64,000 bases of DNA from an uncultured Ardenticatenia bacterium (GTDB taxonomy: Bacteria > Chloroflexota > Anaerolineae > 4572-78 > NAK82). The stretch's first letter is position 1. Each line of letters starts with the position of its first letter. The DNA lies in contig CAKZLO010000062.1 in the NCBI GenBank assembly GCA_937127125.1, positions 1 through 64,000 of the forward strand, given 5' to 3'. This document shows positions 53,141 through 62,707 of the stretch, in pieces. The notes under the pieces are model-generated. The model worked only from the letters and a program-made list of their open reading frames with translations. It had not been told where the DNA came from and ran no database searches. The position numbers were made by a program, and so were the translations under genes.

Positions 53141-54469
53141 ATGCAATCTGGGGATACCGAATCACTTTACAAAGCGCTGCAACCTGATCTAGGAGCACGC
53201 CGGCGTGGTCGCATAGGATTGGCAATTCCTTGGGAGAACATCCCATGGTGGGGCATCATTATCATCATCGTAGGTGTGATTGCAGGCTTCTCGGCTCTGA
53301 CGAATACACGTTATATTGACGCGCTCTATTTCATTTTTGACTTGCCGTGGAACAAGGCTGTAGTGGGGCGCGGCACGGTGGGTGAGGACGGTCGCTGGGC
53401 GGTTACTATACAACCAGGCCTGGCACCAGGCCGTTATACGTTTTACGCCGAGTTCAACGATCAGGAAGGACGCTTTGTAGGACGCAGTGAAGCATACCGT
53501 ATTATGGTGCCGGAAGGTGCAGCCGTCGAGGATCTGCCGCCGATCACCTCGCCTCCGTCAGATGTGCTCGAAGTGGACACTTCCACACCCACTCTGGCGG
53601 GTAGCGCGACAGCCGGCTATGAGGTAGTCCTGTATGATGATTTCAGCGACAACCCTTGGCGTATGCTCGTGCGCATTGCTAACGCTAACGGGGTGCTGCT
53701 GACTATCCGCACGACGCTGCTGGCCTATGGGGGAGCGCTGGTGCTGGGTCTGATTTTCGGTGTAATGCGCGTCTCAAACCGCTCACCTAATCTAACCTAT
53801 CGAGCTGGAAGGCGGTTGGCGATTGGCCTGGTGTTGGCGTTGGTGGCGTTGGCGCTTGTGCCCGCATGGCGTACGCTGCCGTTAGCGGGTGTGTTGGTGT
53901 TGGGAGGGCCCATTCTGTTGTTTCTACTGCCAGCGTTGCCTTATACCATTTCGACACTCTACGTCGAGGTGGTTCGTGGCGTGCCCATGTTAGTGATCAT
54001 CTTGTACATGGGTTTTGCGGTGACGCCGGCTTTGCGCGAGAGCTCCAATAATGTCCTAGATCTGCGCGGTTGGCCCTCGGCGCTGATCGGTTTGGCATTC
54101 GGTTATGGGGCCTATCTGGCTGAGGTTTTCCGGGCCGGGATTCAATCCATACCACGTGGGCAGATGGAAGCAGCGCGCTCATTGGGAATGAGCTACATGC
54201 AGGCGATGCGGTACATTATCTTGCCCCAAGCAATTCGCGTGGTGCTCCCGCCATTAGGCAACGATTTCATCTCAATGCTCAAAGATTCGTCGCTGATCTC
54301 CGTGATCGCATTGCCTGAGGTGTTACAACAGGGCCGGTTGTGGATCTCCCGCAACTTTCGTGCTTTCGAAGGTTTCAACTCAGTAGTGTTGGTGTACTTG
54401 GTGATGACCTTGCTTCTATCGCTGATGGTGCGTGCAGTGGAGCGCAAGACAACCTTGCCGGGCAGGTAA
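53141..54469 (+). CDS. Polar amino acid ABC permease with an outer beta domain
   Basis: The 442-aa protein's C-terminal half is a HisM/GlnP-type permease (LYVEVVRGVPMLVIILYMGF, GAYLAEVFRAGIQSIPRGQMEAARSLGMSY, LPPLGNDFISMLKDSSLISVI). The N-terminal half has one helix (WWGIIIIIVGVIAGFSAL), then an outer beta domain of about 90 residues (VVGRGTVGEDGRWAVTIQPGLAPGRYTFYAEF), which normal permeases of this type lack. The ATG at 53141 with GGAGAGG upstream is preferred to the track's start at 53087. It probably pairs with itself as a homodimer. Confidence 0.88.
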   Translation: MQSGDTESLYKALQPDLGARRRGRIGLAIPWENIPWWGIIIIIVGVIAGFSALTNTRYIDALYFIFDLPWNKAVVGRGTVGEDGRWAVTIQPGLAPGRYTFYAEFNDQEGRFVGRSEAYRIMVPEGAAVEDLPPITSPPSDVLEVDTSTPTLAGSATAGYEVVLYDDFSDNPWRMLVRIANANGVLLTIRTTLLAYGGALVLGLIFGVMRVSNRSPNLTYRAGRRLAIGLVLALVALALVPAWRTLPLAGVLVLGGPILLFLLPALPYTISTLYVEVVRGVPMLVIILYMGFAVTPALRESSNNVLDLRGWPSALIGLAFGYGAYLAEVFRAGIQSIPRGQMEAARSLGMSYMQAMRYIILPQAIRVVLPPLGNDFISMLKDSSLISVIALPEVLQQGRLWISRNFRAFEGFNSVVLVYLVMTLLLSLMVRAVERKTTLPGR

Positions 54470-54526
54470 GCACTCGGATGGCTGGTGTATGAGAACGGAG
54501 TAGGAGAGGAGACAAAGGGCAGAGCG

Positions 54527-55267
54527 ATGGGATCTCAGGAACCTATCATCATTCTTGAGAATGTGCACAAGCGTTTTGGCAATGTCCATGCATTGCGCGG
54601 CGTGAGCTTGCAAGTACAGCTGGGTGAGGTGGTGGTCGTGATCGGGCCGAGTGGTTCAGGCAAGTCAACCATGTTGCGCTGCATCAACCATTTAGAGACC
54701 ATCGACAGCGGGCGGATCATCGTGGATGGTATCTCGCTTGACAGAGCGCAAAACATCAATAAAGTGCGGGCAGAGGTAGGGATGGTTTTCCAGCTCTTCA
54801 ACTTGTTCCCCCATTTGACAGCTCTTGAGAACATCACTTTAGCCCAGCGAGTGGTGCGTAAGCGCAGCGAGGAACAGGCAGTGGCGATTGCGCGCGAGTT
54901 GCTTGAAAAAGTGGGGATTCCTGACAAAGCGAACAGCTATCCTCACCAGCTCTCAGGTGGTCAGCAACAACGGGTGGCAATCGCGCGTGCGTTGGCGATG
55001 CAACCCAAGATTATGCTATTCGATGAACCGACCTCTGCCCTCGACCCCGAGATGATTAAAGAGGTGCTGGACGTGATGCTCGATCTAGCCCGCGAGGGGA
55101 TGACCATGGTGGTAGTGTCTCATGAGATGGGCTTTGCTAGAGCAGCTGCAACTCGTATGATTTTCATGGATGAGGGCCAGATCATTGAACAAGGAACACC
55201 TGATGAGATATACTATAGCCCTAAGCACGAACGGACTAAGCTCTTTCTGAGCAAGGTGTTGCACTAG
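54527..55267 (+). CDS. glnQ: Polar amino acid ABC ATPase, GlnQ type
   Basis: The 246-aa ATPase has Walker [16 protein letters not shown], the GlnQ-type loop [16 protein letters not shown], signature [17 protein letters not shown], Walker [16 protein letters not shown] and switch [10 protein letters not shown]. It is the only ATPase of the fusion-SBP/dppBC/permease group. Start ATG 54527 is taken (AGGGC upstream); the track's GTG at 54485 adds 14 residues. Confidence 0.92.
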   Translation: MGSQEPIIILENVHKRFGNVHALRGVSLQVQLGEVVVVIGPSGSGKSTMLRCINHLETIDSGRIIVDGISLDRAQNINKVRAEVGMVFQLFNLFPHLTALENITLAQRVVRKRSEEQAVAIARELLEKVGIPDKANSYPHQLSGGQQQRVAIARALAMQPKIMLFDEPTSALDPEMIKEVLDVMLDLAREGMTMVVVSHEMGFARAAATRMIFMDEGQIIEQGTPDEIYYSPKHERTKLFLSKVLH

Positions 55268-55283
55268 CAACAAGAAGAAGGCA

Positions 55284-56099
55284 ATGGCACTTGTCTACTG
55301 CGTCGCCAACCAGAAGGGGGGCGTCGGCAAGACCACGACGGTCGTTAACCTCGGGGATTATTTGACCATACGCGGGTATAACGTATTGATCGTGGATATG
55401 GACCCGCAGGCAAATGCGACCTCCAGCCTGGGTTTGCGCTGTGAGGAGAATAAGTCATCAGCCCATCTCTGTCATACCATCTATGAGGTGCTCATCGCTG
55501 AGCGGCCCATTGGGAAAGCGATTCGGACAACGCGGCGACCACGACTGCATGTTGTGCCGTCTGCCTCGGCGCTGGCTGGAGCTGAGGTCGAGCTGGTAGG
55601 ACTACTAGGCCGCGAGATGCGCCTGCGCCGGGCACTAGCTTCTGTTCTGCAGTACTACGATTACGTCCTGATCGACACACCTCCCAGCTTGGGCCTGTTG
55701 ACCATCAATGCTCTGACGGCAAGCGACGATGGCGTGATCATCCCTGTACAATGTGAGTATCTCGCTTTAGAGGGATTAAGCCGGCTGCTGCAAACGATCA
55801 ACTTGGTGCGTCAGCACCTCAATCCACGTCTCAAAGTTTCCGGTGTGGTGCTGACCATGTACGATGGACGCACGCGATTGTCTCAGGAAGTGGTTCAGGA
55901 AGTGAGGAAGTTCTTCCAGTCGCATGAAGTGTTTCAAACCATTGTGCCCCGCAATGTGCGCCTAAGCGAGGCGCCTAGCTTCGGCGAGACGATTTTTACC
56001 TATTCGCCTGAGTCGGCTGGTGCGATGGCGTATGCAGCGCTGGCCGAGGAGTTTCTGGCACGTGGAAAACACCTGGTTCGTGAGCGAGGAACACTATGA
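55284..56099 (+). CDS. parA: ParA/Soj chromosome partition ATPase
   Basis: The 271-aa protein has a deviant Walker A NQKGGVGKTTTVVNLGDYL, then VLIVDMDPQANATSSLG, a Walker B-like VLIDTPPSLGLLTINAL and PRNVRLSEAPSFGETIFTY, diagnostic of Soj/ParA. It segregates the origin together with ParB. It starts 16 nt after glnQ and overlaps parB by 4 nt (ATGA). Confidence 0.95.
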   Translation: MALVYCVANQKGGVGKTTTVVNLGDYLTIRGYNVLIVDMDPQANATSSLGLRCEENKSSAHLCHTIYEVLIAERPIGKAIRTTRRPRLHVVPSASALAGAEVELVGLLGREMRLRRALASVLQYYDYVLIDTPPSLGLLTINALTASDDGVIIPVQCEYLALEGLSRLLQTINLVRQHLNPRLKVSGVVLTMYDGRTRLSQEVVQEVRKFFQSHEVFQTIVPRNVRLSEAPSFGETIFTYSPESAGAMAYAALAEEFLARGKHLVRERGTL

Positions 56100-56965
56100 G
56101 TAAACCGCGCAGGGTACTAGGACGCGGCCTGGATGCCCTGATCCCAACAGCTGATCTCGAGACGCCTAGAGCACAGGTGGCAGGCGTAGTCGAGATACCC
56201 CTGGCACAGCTCAGGCCTAATCCACTACAACCGCGCCAACATCTCAGCTCAGAGGCGCTGGAGGAACTTGCTGCCTCCATCCGCGCCCACGGGGTAATTC
56301 AACCCCTAGTGATAACAAAGGTGGATGAGGGATACCAGATCATTACAGGTGAACGACGTTGGCGTGCGGCACAGCTGGCCGGGTTGGAAAGTGTGCCCGC
56401 CATTGTCAAAGAGACCACACCGCGTGAGATGCTCGAGATCGCGCTGGTGGAGAACATTCAGCGGGCCGACCTAAACCCGTTGGAAGAGGCTAATGCCTAT
56501 CGACAGTTAATGGATGAATTTGGTCTGACGCAAGAGGAAGTGGCAGAGCAAGTGGGTAAGAGTCGTGTGGCAGTAGCCAACACGGTACGCCTACTCAAGC
56601 TGCCGGAGGAAGTAAAGCGTGCATTAGCAGCTGGCGAGATCAGTGAAGGGCACGCGCGTGCTCTGCTAGCATTGCCTACAGCAGAGCAGCAGGTGCAAGT
56701 GTTGGTCGCTATTCAGCGTGGCGGCTTGACCGTGCGTCAGACCGAGGCATTAGTGCGTGCGCTACTGACTGCGCCAACCGAGGACTTTCCTTCTTCTGCA
56801 GAGCCTCGGCTGTCCCCCCAGGATCGCTGGGTGATTGAACGCTTTGAAAGTCGCCTGGGTACGCGGGTGGAGCTGCTGCGCCACAAGAAAGGAGGACGCC
56901 TTGTGATCCATTTCTACTCTGATGAAGAGTTGCAGGCGATCTACAAGGCAATCTTGGGCGAGTAA
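56096..56965 (+). CDS. parB: ParB/Spo0J partition protein
   Basis: The 289-aa protein has an N-terminal RGLDALIP element that stimulates ParA, then IPLAQLRPNPLQPRQ, the CTP-binding motif ITGERRWRAAQLAGL, and ENIQRADLNPLEEANAY. The HTH is TQEEVAEQVGKSRVAVANTVRLLKLP. The C-terminal dimer region ends KGGRLVIHFYSDEELQAI. It binds parS; no full parS palindrome was seen in the window. Confidence 0.95.
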   Translation: MSKPRRVLGRGLDALIPTADLETPRAQVAGVVEIPLAQLRPNPLQPRQHLSSEALEELAASIRAHGVIQPLVITKVDEGYQIITGERRWRAAQLAGLESVPAIVKETTPREMLEIALVENIQRADLNPLEEANAYRQLMDEFGLTQEEVAEQVGKSRVAVANTVRLLKLPEEVKRALAAGEISEGHARALLALPTAEQQVQVLVAIQRGGLTVRQTEALVRALLTAPTEDFPSSAEPRLSPQDRWVIERFESRLGTRVELLRHKKGGRLVIHFYSDEELQAIYKAILGE

Positions 56966-57010
56966 GATTGTTCTTCTGTTCAGCTTCTCCGGCGGTTTCA
57001 GACCAGAGAC

Positions 57011-57039
57011 TTGCATAACGAGCAAAATGGGATTACAAT
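57011..57039 (+). promoter_or_regulatory. Promoter of tRNA-Val
   Basis: TTGCAT (57011-57016), a 17-bp spacer and TACAAT (57034-57039) lie 25 nt before the tRNA gene. Confidence 0.65.
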
Positions 57040-57064
57040 GATATTGCCTTTAAGTGACCGAAGA

Positions 57065-57138
57065 GGGCGCGTAGCTCAGCCGGTCAGAGCGCACGGTTCA
57101 CATCCGTGAGGTCAGAGGTTCGAACCCTCTCGCGCCCA
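57065..57138 (+). tRNA. tRNA-Val (anticodon CAC)
   Basis: The 74-nt gene folds into a standard cloverleaf. The acceptor stem is GGGCGCG/CGCGCCC, the D arm GCTC...GAGC, and the anticodon stem CACGG/CCGTG with loop TTCACAT (CAC, read as Val GUG codons). The variable loop is 5 nt and the T arm is AGAGG-TTCGAAC-CCTCT. The discriminator base is A; CCA is not encoded. Confidence 0.95.
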
Positions 57139-57254
57139 TTGCATAGGGTTATGCGCCTTAATCCTCCCTAATGTAGGGTGTGGAGAAACGTTTTGTTGTT
57201 CCTGTGGTTTTCCCACGAGCACTACTCCCTTAAAAGGCGAACCCAGACGATGAC

Positions 57255-57947
57255 TCAACCGAGTCGATAGCCACTTTGCTCCTTGCCAATCTCGCTCATC
57301 TGACCGGTTACCGTAAAGATAGTACGCTCGCAAATGTTCGTAACCCGATCCGCTGTGCGTTCCAAGTTGTGAGCGACCCAAAGTAGGTGGTTGGCTTGGT
57401 CAATGTTTCTCGGGTTGGCCATAATAAGGGTGATTAGCTCCCGATAGACCTGATTATACAGATTGTCCACCTCGTCGTCTTCCGCCGGTATCGCACTTGC
57501 TGCTTCAATGTCACGACGTATAAAGGCATCCAGTGCACGATGTAACATCTCGCGCGCTTTGGCCGCCATACGTGGTATGTCTATCAAGGGCTTGATAAGT
57601 GGCTCTTCGCCTAGCATCAAGCTAATGTTGGCGATACCCTTGGCGTAGTCCCCCATCCGTTCCAGCTCAGCTGCGATTTCCAGCGTCGAGGCCAGCACCC
57701 GCAGGTCGCCAGCAATCGGTTGCTGAGTAGCAATGAGGGTCAGTACTTCGGCTTCAATCTGGAAGCGCTTTTCGTTGATGAGGCGGTCGTTGGCGATCAG
57801 CTGGCGGGATTGTTCTAGGTCACGCTTCTTCAGCGCGTCCACCGCATCCGCGATCGCTTGCTCCACCATACTGCCCAGGATGAGCAGCTCATCCTGGAGG
57901 CGCTGCATTTCCCGTTCAAAGGTTTGTCTGAGCATCATTGGCCTCAT
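57255..57947 (-). CDS. phoU: PhoU phosphate regulator
   Basis: The 230-aa protein has two three-helix bundle repeats with the PhoU metal motifs (ERMGDYAKGIANI and NLERTADRVTNICERTI). It links the Pst transporter to the PhoR kinase and represses the Pho regulon when phosphate is plentiful. ATG 57947 is taken; two ATGs follow within 12 nt, so the exact start is uncertain. It is the last gene of the pst operon. Confidence 0.93.
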   Translation of the reverse strand: MRPMMLRQTFEREMQRLQDELLILGSMVEQAIADAVDALKKRDLEQSRQLIANDRLINEKRFQIEAEVLTLIATQQPIAGDLRVLASTLEIAAELERMGDYAKGIANISLMLGEEPLIKPLIDIPRMAAKAREMLHRALDAFIRRDIEAASAIPAEDDEVDNLYNQVYRELITLIMANPRNIDQANHLLWVAHNLERTADRVTNICERTIFTVTGQMSEIGKEQSGYRLG

Positions 57948-58076
57948 TCCATTTTTTTCAGATTCCCCGGCCGACTGTATGTTTGTCTCGAAGAGACATC
58001 GCACAGGGGTATTTTACTACAACCGGGTTATACAAGATAGCTCTTTTTTACTGTGTTTGAGCGTCTATGGGGCCAG

Positions 58077-58919
58077 TTATCCAAAACGTCCGGTAATGTA
58101 ATCCTCAGTAGCTTTCTCACGCGGATTGGTAAATATCTGCGCGGTTGCCCCGAACTCAACCAGATAGCCGGCACGATCCTCGTCCATCATAAGAAAGGCG
58201 GTGTAATCGGAAATACGTGCTGCCTGCTGCATATTATGGGTAACTACCACAATTGTGTAGTTCTCTGCCAATTGGCGCATCAGCTCCTCGATCTTGAGGG
58301 TCGAGATGGGATCAAGCGCTGAGGCAGGTTCATCCATCAGGATGATCTCCGGCTTGATGGCAATTGCCCGCGCGATGCACAGCCGCTGCTGTTGTCCACC
58401 AGAGAGGGAGAGACCGCTTTGATGGAGCTTATCTTTCACCTCTTCCCATAGAGCAGCCTGACGCAGCGTTTGTTCCACCAACTCATCCATGTTGCCGCGA
58501 TATCCGTTGATGCGTGCTCCCCAAGCTATATTTTCGTAGATACTTTTGGGGAAAGGGTTAGGTTTCTGAAATACCATCCCGATGCGTCTTCTGACCTCAA
58601 CGGCATCCACCCCAGGTGTATAGATGTTGTATCCGCCAAATATGACTTCTCCTTCGACACGAACGCCAGGTATGAGATCGTTCATGCGGTTAAATGTGCG
58701 CAATAGGGTGCTCTTGCCGCAACCGGACGGACCAATGAACGCGGTAATCCTGCGCTTGGGAAGTTTTAGACTGATGTCTCTGATGGCACGGAAGTTACCA
58801 TAATACACGTTCAGATTACGCGTCTCCAGTGCGCAGGTGTCTTCCGAAATGGTCGATATGTCATGAGGGACAGGATGATTCAACGTTAAGGAGGGCGTTT
58901 CAAGCTTCAAGCGAATCAT
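58077..58919 (-). CDS. pstB: Phosphate ABC ATPase PstB
   Basis: The 280-aa ATPase has Walker [20 protein letters not shown], typical of PstB, then [21 protein letters not shown], signature [16 protein letters not shown], Walker [14 protein letters not shown] and [15 protein letters not shown]. It overlaps pstA by 4 nt and has GTAGGAGG before the ATG. The N-terminal 30 residues are extra and not needed for function. Confidence 0.96.
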   Translation of the reverse strand: MIRLKLETPSLTLNHPVPHDISTISEDTCALETRNLNVYYGNFRAIRDISLKLPKRRITAFIGPSGCGKSTLLRTFNRMNDLIPGVRVEGEVIFGGYNIYTPGVDAVEVRRRIGMVFQKPNPFPKSIYENIAWGARINGYRGNMDELVEQTLRQAALWEEVKDKLHQSGLSLSGGQQQRLCIARAIAIKPEIILMDEPASALDPISTLKIEELMRQLAENYTIVVVTHNMQQAARISDYTAFLMMDEDRAGYLVEFGATAQIFTNPREKATEDYITGRFG

Positions 58920-60205
58920 ATCAACCTCCTACTGTAGCGATTTCGCATCATAATGGCAGTTGCATTGAGGGTTAGCAGCAAAGCTAGCAACACCAGAATA
59001 GCTGCCGCGGCAAGATTACGAAATTCTTGTTGAGGGCGTGCTGTCCATTGATAGATCTGTACCGGCAGTGTGGTGAACTTGGAGAAAGGACCATTAGGAT
59101 CATACACAATGAAGGTTGAGGCACCCACCACCACTAAGGGTGCTGTCTCTCCCATAGCGCGCGAGATGGACAGGATGGTACCAGTGAGGATGCCCGGCAA
59201 CGCATTGGGGAGCACGTGATGCCAGACCACTTGCCATTTTGTCGCACCCAGTGCATAGCCGGCCTCACGCAAAGAACCAGGCACTGCACGAATTGCTTCT
59301 TGTGCGTTCACAATCAATAGTGGCAACACAAGCAATGCCAATGTTAAACCAGCCGACATAATGGTACGCCCATTTGCAGTTGTGGGATCCACGAGCCCTC
59401 CGATGAAGGCACCACTTGTCAATGGCTCCAAAGCGCGCACGAAGATCGCTAATCCTAACATACCATAGATGATTGAGGGTACGCCGGCCAGGTTGTTGAT
59501 GTTGATTTGGATAAGGCGAGTCAGCGGATTGAGAGGTGCATATTCCTCAAGGTAGATTGCTGCACCAACACCCAGCGGGAAGGCGACCAGAATCGTGATG
59601 ATAATTGTCCACAAGGAACCCAAAATGGCTGTGCGGACACCGGCCACTTCGGGCGCGCTAGATTGAGGTCGACTGAGGAAATTAGGATTTAGCCAGCTTC
59701 GGAACTCGAGATGTGCCGAGGGGTATCGTTGTGCCGCCTCGCTCTCTATGCTGCGGCGCCTCAATAGGGAGTCGGTCAGCGACCAGCTTTGTACGATTTT
59801 CGGCTGTACGACGCGTTCCAATACCAGGCCCAGCAGTTCCTCGCGCTCGCGCTGTTCAAGTGGTTGTTCCGCTTTCAGACGTCGCAAGACCCCTTTCGAC
59901 ACATACTTCTCTAGGATAGCTACGAGCTGTTCCGTCGAGAGATTCTCAAGGGACACTCCATTCTGCGCCAATGCGCGCGGAGATATCTTGGTTTCAACTG
60001 CCACCAGCCCGAATGATTGATCCAGGATGTTGTAGATGAGCGCGCTTAGTGCAACAATGCCTATGATCAAGGAGGCGAGGAAAAGTGCACGCCAGAGACG
60101 ACCTATGAGATGCCGTACTCTCAGGCTATGCTTTACTTGGGCATCTTCGCCAAACAAAGTTGTTTCCGTTCGGTCAGCAGCATAGGGTTCTGATCCACCT
60201 CTCAT
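58916..60205 (-). CDS. pstA: Phosphate ABC permease PstA, long form
   Basis: The 429-aa protein has an inserted region of about 130 residues (residues 65-190) rich in charged residues between the first helix and the permease domain; the usual length is about 290. This looks like the DUF3333-type extension known in some PstA. The permease core has [39 protein letters not shown] and [22 protein letters not shown]. It overlaps pstC and pstB by 4 nt each. Confidence 0.93.
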   Translation of the reverse strand: MRGGSEPYAADRTETTLFGEDAQVKHSLRVRHLIGRLWRALFLASLIIGIVALSALIYNILDQSFGLVAVETKISPRALAQNGVSLENLSTEQLVAILEKYVSKGVLRRLKAEQPLEQREREELLGLVLERVVQPKIVQSWSLTDSLLRRRSIESEAAQRYPSAHLEFRSWLNPNFLSRPQSSAPEVAGVRTAILGSLWTIIITILVAFPLGVGAAIYLEEYAPLNPLTRLIQININNLAGVPSIIYGMLGLAIFVRALEPLTSGAFIGGLVDPTTANGRTIMSAGLTLALLVLPLLIVNAQEAIRAVPGSLREAGYALGATKWQVVWHHVLPNALPGILTGTILSISRAMGETAPLVVVGASTFIVYDPNGPFSKFTTLPVQIYQWTARPQQEFRNLAAAAILVLLALLLTLNATAIMMRNRYSRRLI

Positions 60206-61152
60206 TCGTACACCTCCCGGAAACGATGCATTATGGCGCGACTGATCAAATTGAGTATCAAGGTCATCAGAAACAAAACTAGTCCGATGGCAAAAAGGCT
60301 GTCATAGTCGATCGAGTCATAACTTAGATCGCCACCGCTGATGCGCACGATGTGGCCAGTCATCGTTTCAGCAGCTCTGAAAGGGTTGAAAGTGAAAGCA
60401 GGACCAGCCCCTGCTGCGATGGCGACGATCATTGTCTCGCCCACTGCCCGCGATATGGCCAGAATGAATGCCGCGGTGATGCCTGATAAGGCTGCAGGGA
60501 CGACCACTTGTACCGCTGTCTCCAGACGAGTAGCACCCAGAGCATAGGCTGCCTCCCGCAACGAGCGCGGTACAGCGCTCAGCGCGTCCTCGCTCATCGA
60601 GCTCACCAGCGGGAGGATCAAGATCCCCATCACTAAGCCAGCTGAAGCAGTATTGTAGATCTCCACGATGTCTCGACCAAAGATGTAGCGGAGCAAAGGG
60701 GTCATAAAGGTGAGCGCAAAATATCCATATACCACGGTCGGGATGCCCGCCAGAATCTCGAGAATGGGTTTGAGCACATTGCGCACCCCACTTGAAGCAT
60801 ATTCACTCAGGTAAATTGCCGACGCTAGCCCCAATGGTAGTGCGACCATCATAGCAAATGTGGTGGTCATCATAGTGGCATTCACTAAGGGCCAGATACC
60901 AAACTCTCCTACTGCTGGTATCCAGCTGGTAGTAGTGAGGAATTCTAGAAGATCCACTTCGGGTGACCTGAAGAACAACCACGATTCAGTTCCCAGTACG
61001 TATACGATGCCAATCGTGGTTAGAATGGAGACTGCACCACAGGCAAAGAGAAATGTCTGGATGAGGACCTCAAGTGGGCGACGTTTCTTACGCAATTCAG
61101 GTGGCGCAGTAGTGCGGCGCACTAGAGCCCTGGCAGAAGTAGCAGTTGCCAA
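60202..61152 (-). CDS. pstC: Phosphate ABC permease PstC
   Basis: The 316-aa protein has [39 protein letters not shown] and [22 protein letters not shown], the PstC signatures. The start is a TTG at 61152 with GGGGGGAT upstream. It pairs with PstA in the membrane. It lies 104 nt after pstS, and a strong hairpin lies in the gap. Confidence 0.94.
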   Translation of the reverse strand: MATATSARALVRRTTAPPELRKKRRPLEVLIQTFLFACGAVSILTTIGIVYVLGTESWLFFRSPEVDLLEFLTTTSWIPAVGEFGIWPLVNATMMTTTFAMMVALPLGLASAIYLSEYASSGVRNVLKPILEILAGIPTVVYGYFALTFMTPLLRYIFGRDIVEIYNTASAGLVMGILILPLVSSMSEDALSAVPRSLREAAYALGATRLETAVQVVVPAALSGITAAFILAISRAVGETMIVAIAAGAGPAFTFNPFRAAETMTGHIVRISGGDLSYDSIDYDSLFAIGLVLFLMTLILNLISRAIMHRFREVYE

Positions 61153-61195
61153 TGGAAATCCCCCCTCTCTGTTTTTACGTATTCTGAGATAGGTA

Positions 61196-61220
61196 GGGGA
61201 GGGGTGGCCGTCCCCTCCCC
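61196..61220 (-). other. GC-rich hairpin between pstS and pstC
   Basis: GGGGAGGGG pairs perfectly with CCCCTCCCC across a 7-nt loop. On the coding (minus) strand the run of A lies before the stem, not after, so it is not a classic terminator in that direction. It probably stabilises the pstS mRNA end or limits pstC expression. Confidence 0.6.
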
Positions 61221-61256
61221 TTTTTTCGATCGATATCCGCTCTCAGTGAGTTTACC

Positions 61257-62465
61257 TCACTGACCCATTGCATCGAGCCATGCAAGTCTAGATTGGTTGA
61301 GCGTCTCAGCTCCTAGCGGGAAGTAACCGACACTCTTGATCTCCTCATTGACATAGGTGAGGTAGAAGTTTATGAAAGCTGCTACCTGTGGCTTTTCGGT
61401 CATAATCCTGCCGGTTGAGTACAGGAAGAGCGGACGTGCTAACGGATACTCGCCAGCCTCCACGGTTACTTCATCTGGCGCGATGCCATTGATGGAGAGC
61501 ACGTTTAGCTTGTCAGTGTTTTCCTGATAGTAGGCGTATCCGAAGTAGCCGATGGCATATTTGCTGCCCATAACGCCCTGCACAAGCACATTATCGTCCT
61601 CGCTAAGCTGCAGGTTAGCTGCTTTTAGGATACGCTCTTTGCCTGCATCCTTGCCATATGTGGCATTCATCACGTACTCTACGAAGAAGTCGAATGTGCC
61701 GCTATCAGTGCCTGGGCTGAACCGCTTAATATCCTCGTTGGGCCAGCTCGGGTCGACTTCCGACCATTTTTGTACCTCGTCCGAGAAGATCTTGGCGAGC
61801 TGCTCCAGCGTGAGGTTGGTCAGGAAATCATTCTCTTTGCTCACAACTACAGCCAAACCATCAGTACCAACACGGAACTCAACTGGCTCGCGACCTATAG
61901 CGCGGCAGCTCTCCACCTCGCTATGTTTGATCGGGCGGCTAGCGTTTGCGATATCGGTTTCGCCGGACTTGCAGAAGCGCTCGAAGCCAGCACCACTGCC
62001 GATGCTGTCAATCGTGATGCTACCTTGATATCCTTCATCCTTAAAACGCTCGGCCATACGCTCGGACAGTGGAAAGACTGTGGAGCTACCCGCACTAATA
62101 ATATCGCCTGTGACAGTCAACGGGTCAACCTCAGGCAAAGTCACACCCTTTGCCATAAGCTCGGCATATCGTTTGGCTTTTTCGGCTGGAGGGAGGTAGA
62201 TGACCCAACCCGGTTCCAGGCTGTTAGCATCGCTGATGGGGCTGATGTTCTTGTCCAGCCGTGCCATACGGTTGTTATAGTAAACGATCGCGGTGTACAA
62301 CATTTTGTCGCCATACTGCTTCTCAGCGATCATCGCCAGGGTGTCCCCCGCCTGCACGGTGTACTGGGTACCCTCTTCTTGGAATGGAGGAGCAGCAATG
62401 CCCGCGGTCGGCAACAATGCCAAGAGCGTTATGACTGTGACAGCAAGAACGAACAGTTTACTCAT
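61257..62465 (-). CDS. pstS: Phosphate-binding protein PstS with an N-terminal LysM domain
   Basis: The 402-aa protein has a signal peptide ending near GIAAPPF. Residues 32-95 are a LysM-like module (QYTVQAGDTLAMIAEKQYGD, YTAIVYYNN, EPGWVIYLPP). The PstS-type domain follows from residue 115 (GDIISAGSSTVFPLSERMAERF, GSGAGFERFCKSGETDIANAS, SPGTDSGTFDFFVEYV). No lipobox is present, so attachment would be through peptidoglycan binding. The LysM part is close in sequence to that in LivJ. GGAGAG lies before the ATG, and a Pho box is upstream. Confidence 0.92.
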   Translation of the reverse strand: MSKLFVLAVTVITLLALLPTAGIAAPPFQEEGTQYTVQAGDTLAMIAEKQYGDKMLYTAIVYYNNRMARLDKNISPISDANSLEPGWVIYLPPAEKAKRYAELMAKGVTLPEVDPLTVTGDIISAGSSTVFPLSERMAERFKDEGYQGSITIDSIGSGAGFERFCKSGETDIANASRPIKHSEVESCRAIGREPVEFRVGTDGLAVVVSKENDFLTNLTLEQLAKIFSDEVQKWSEVDPSWPNEDIKRFSPGTDSGTFDFFVEYVMNATYGKDAGKERILKAANLQLSEDDNVLVQGVMGSKYAIGYFGYAYYQENTDKLNVLSINGIAPDEVTVEAGEYPLARPLFLYSTGRIMTEKPQVAAFINFYLTYVNEEIKSVGYFPLGAETLNQSRLAWLDAMGQ

Positions 62466-62574
62466 CTCGTTATCTCTCCTCTAGCTCTTCTAGATATTGG
62501 TTTGGTATTGCCGTTGCCACAGCAATCCACTCACTACTTTACTATGTTGCGTTTAATAACCCTTCAATTAAATG

Positions 62575-62613
62575 TTAAGCAAATGTTAATAGTATGTTAA
62601 TGGTAGGTTAGTT
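62575..62613 (-). promoter_or_regulatory. Pho box (PhoP binding site) upstream of pstS
   Basis: On the minus (coding) strand TTAACA occurs three times, plus a weaker fourth repeat (CTAACC). Starts on the plus strand are 62575, 62586, 62597 and 62608, exactly 11 bp apart. This is the TT(A/C)ACA layout of the Bacillus subtilis PhoP box. A TATTAA-like -10 lies about 14 bp downstream towards pstS. Confidence 0.85.
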
Positions 62614-62707
62614 CACCGAGGGATGAAGCGGGACACAGCAAACACTGGTAGATTGAGTATAGAATCTCATAGGCTCAGGCAAAGCCATTTTGGGCAGACA
62701 GGGCGAG

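Noticed and set aside
55284-57064. parS site (GTTTCACGTGAAAC-like) near parAB
   Set aside because: No match was seen by eye here or elsewhere in the window; a pattern search would be needed to be sure.
57065-57138. tRNA-Val as an attachment site for an integrated element
   Set aside because: No integrase, no repeat of the tRNA 3' end and ordinary housekeeping genes on both sides.
61196-61226. Terminator on the plus strand (stem followed by TTTTTT)
   Set aside because: No plus-strand gene reads into it; the operon runs on the minus strand, where the T-run would precede the stem as A residues.
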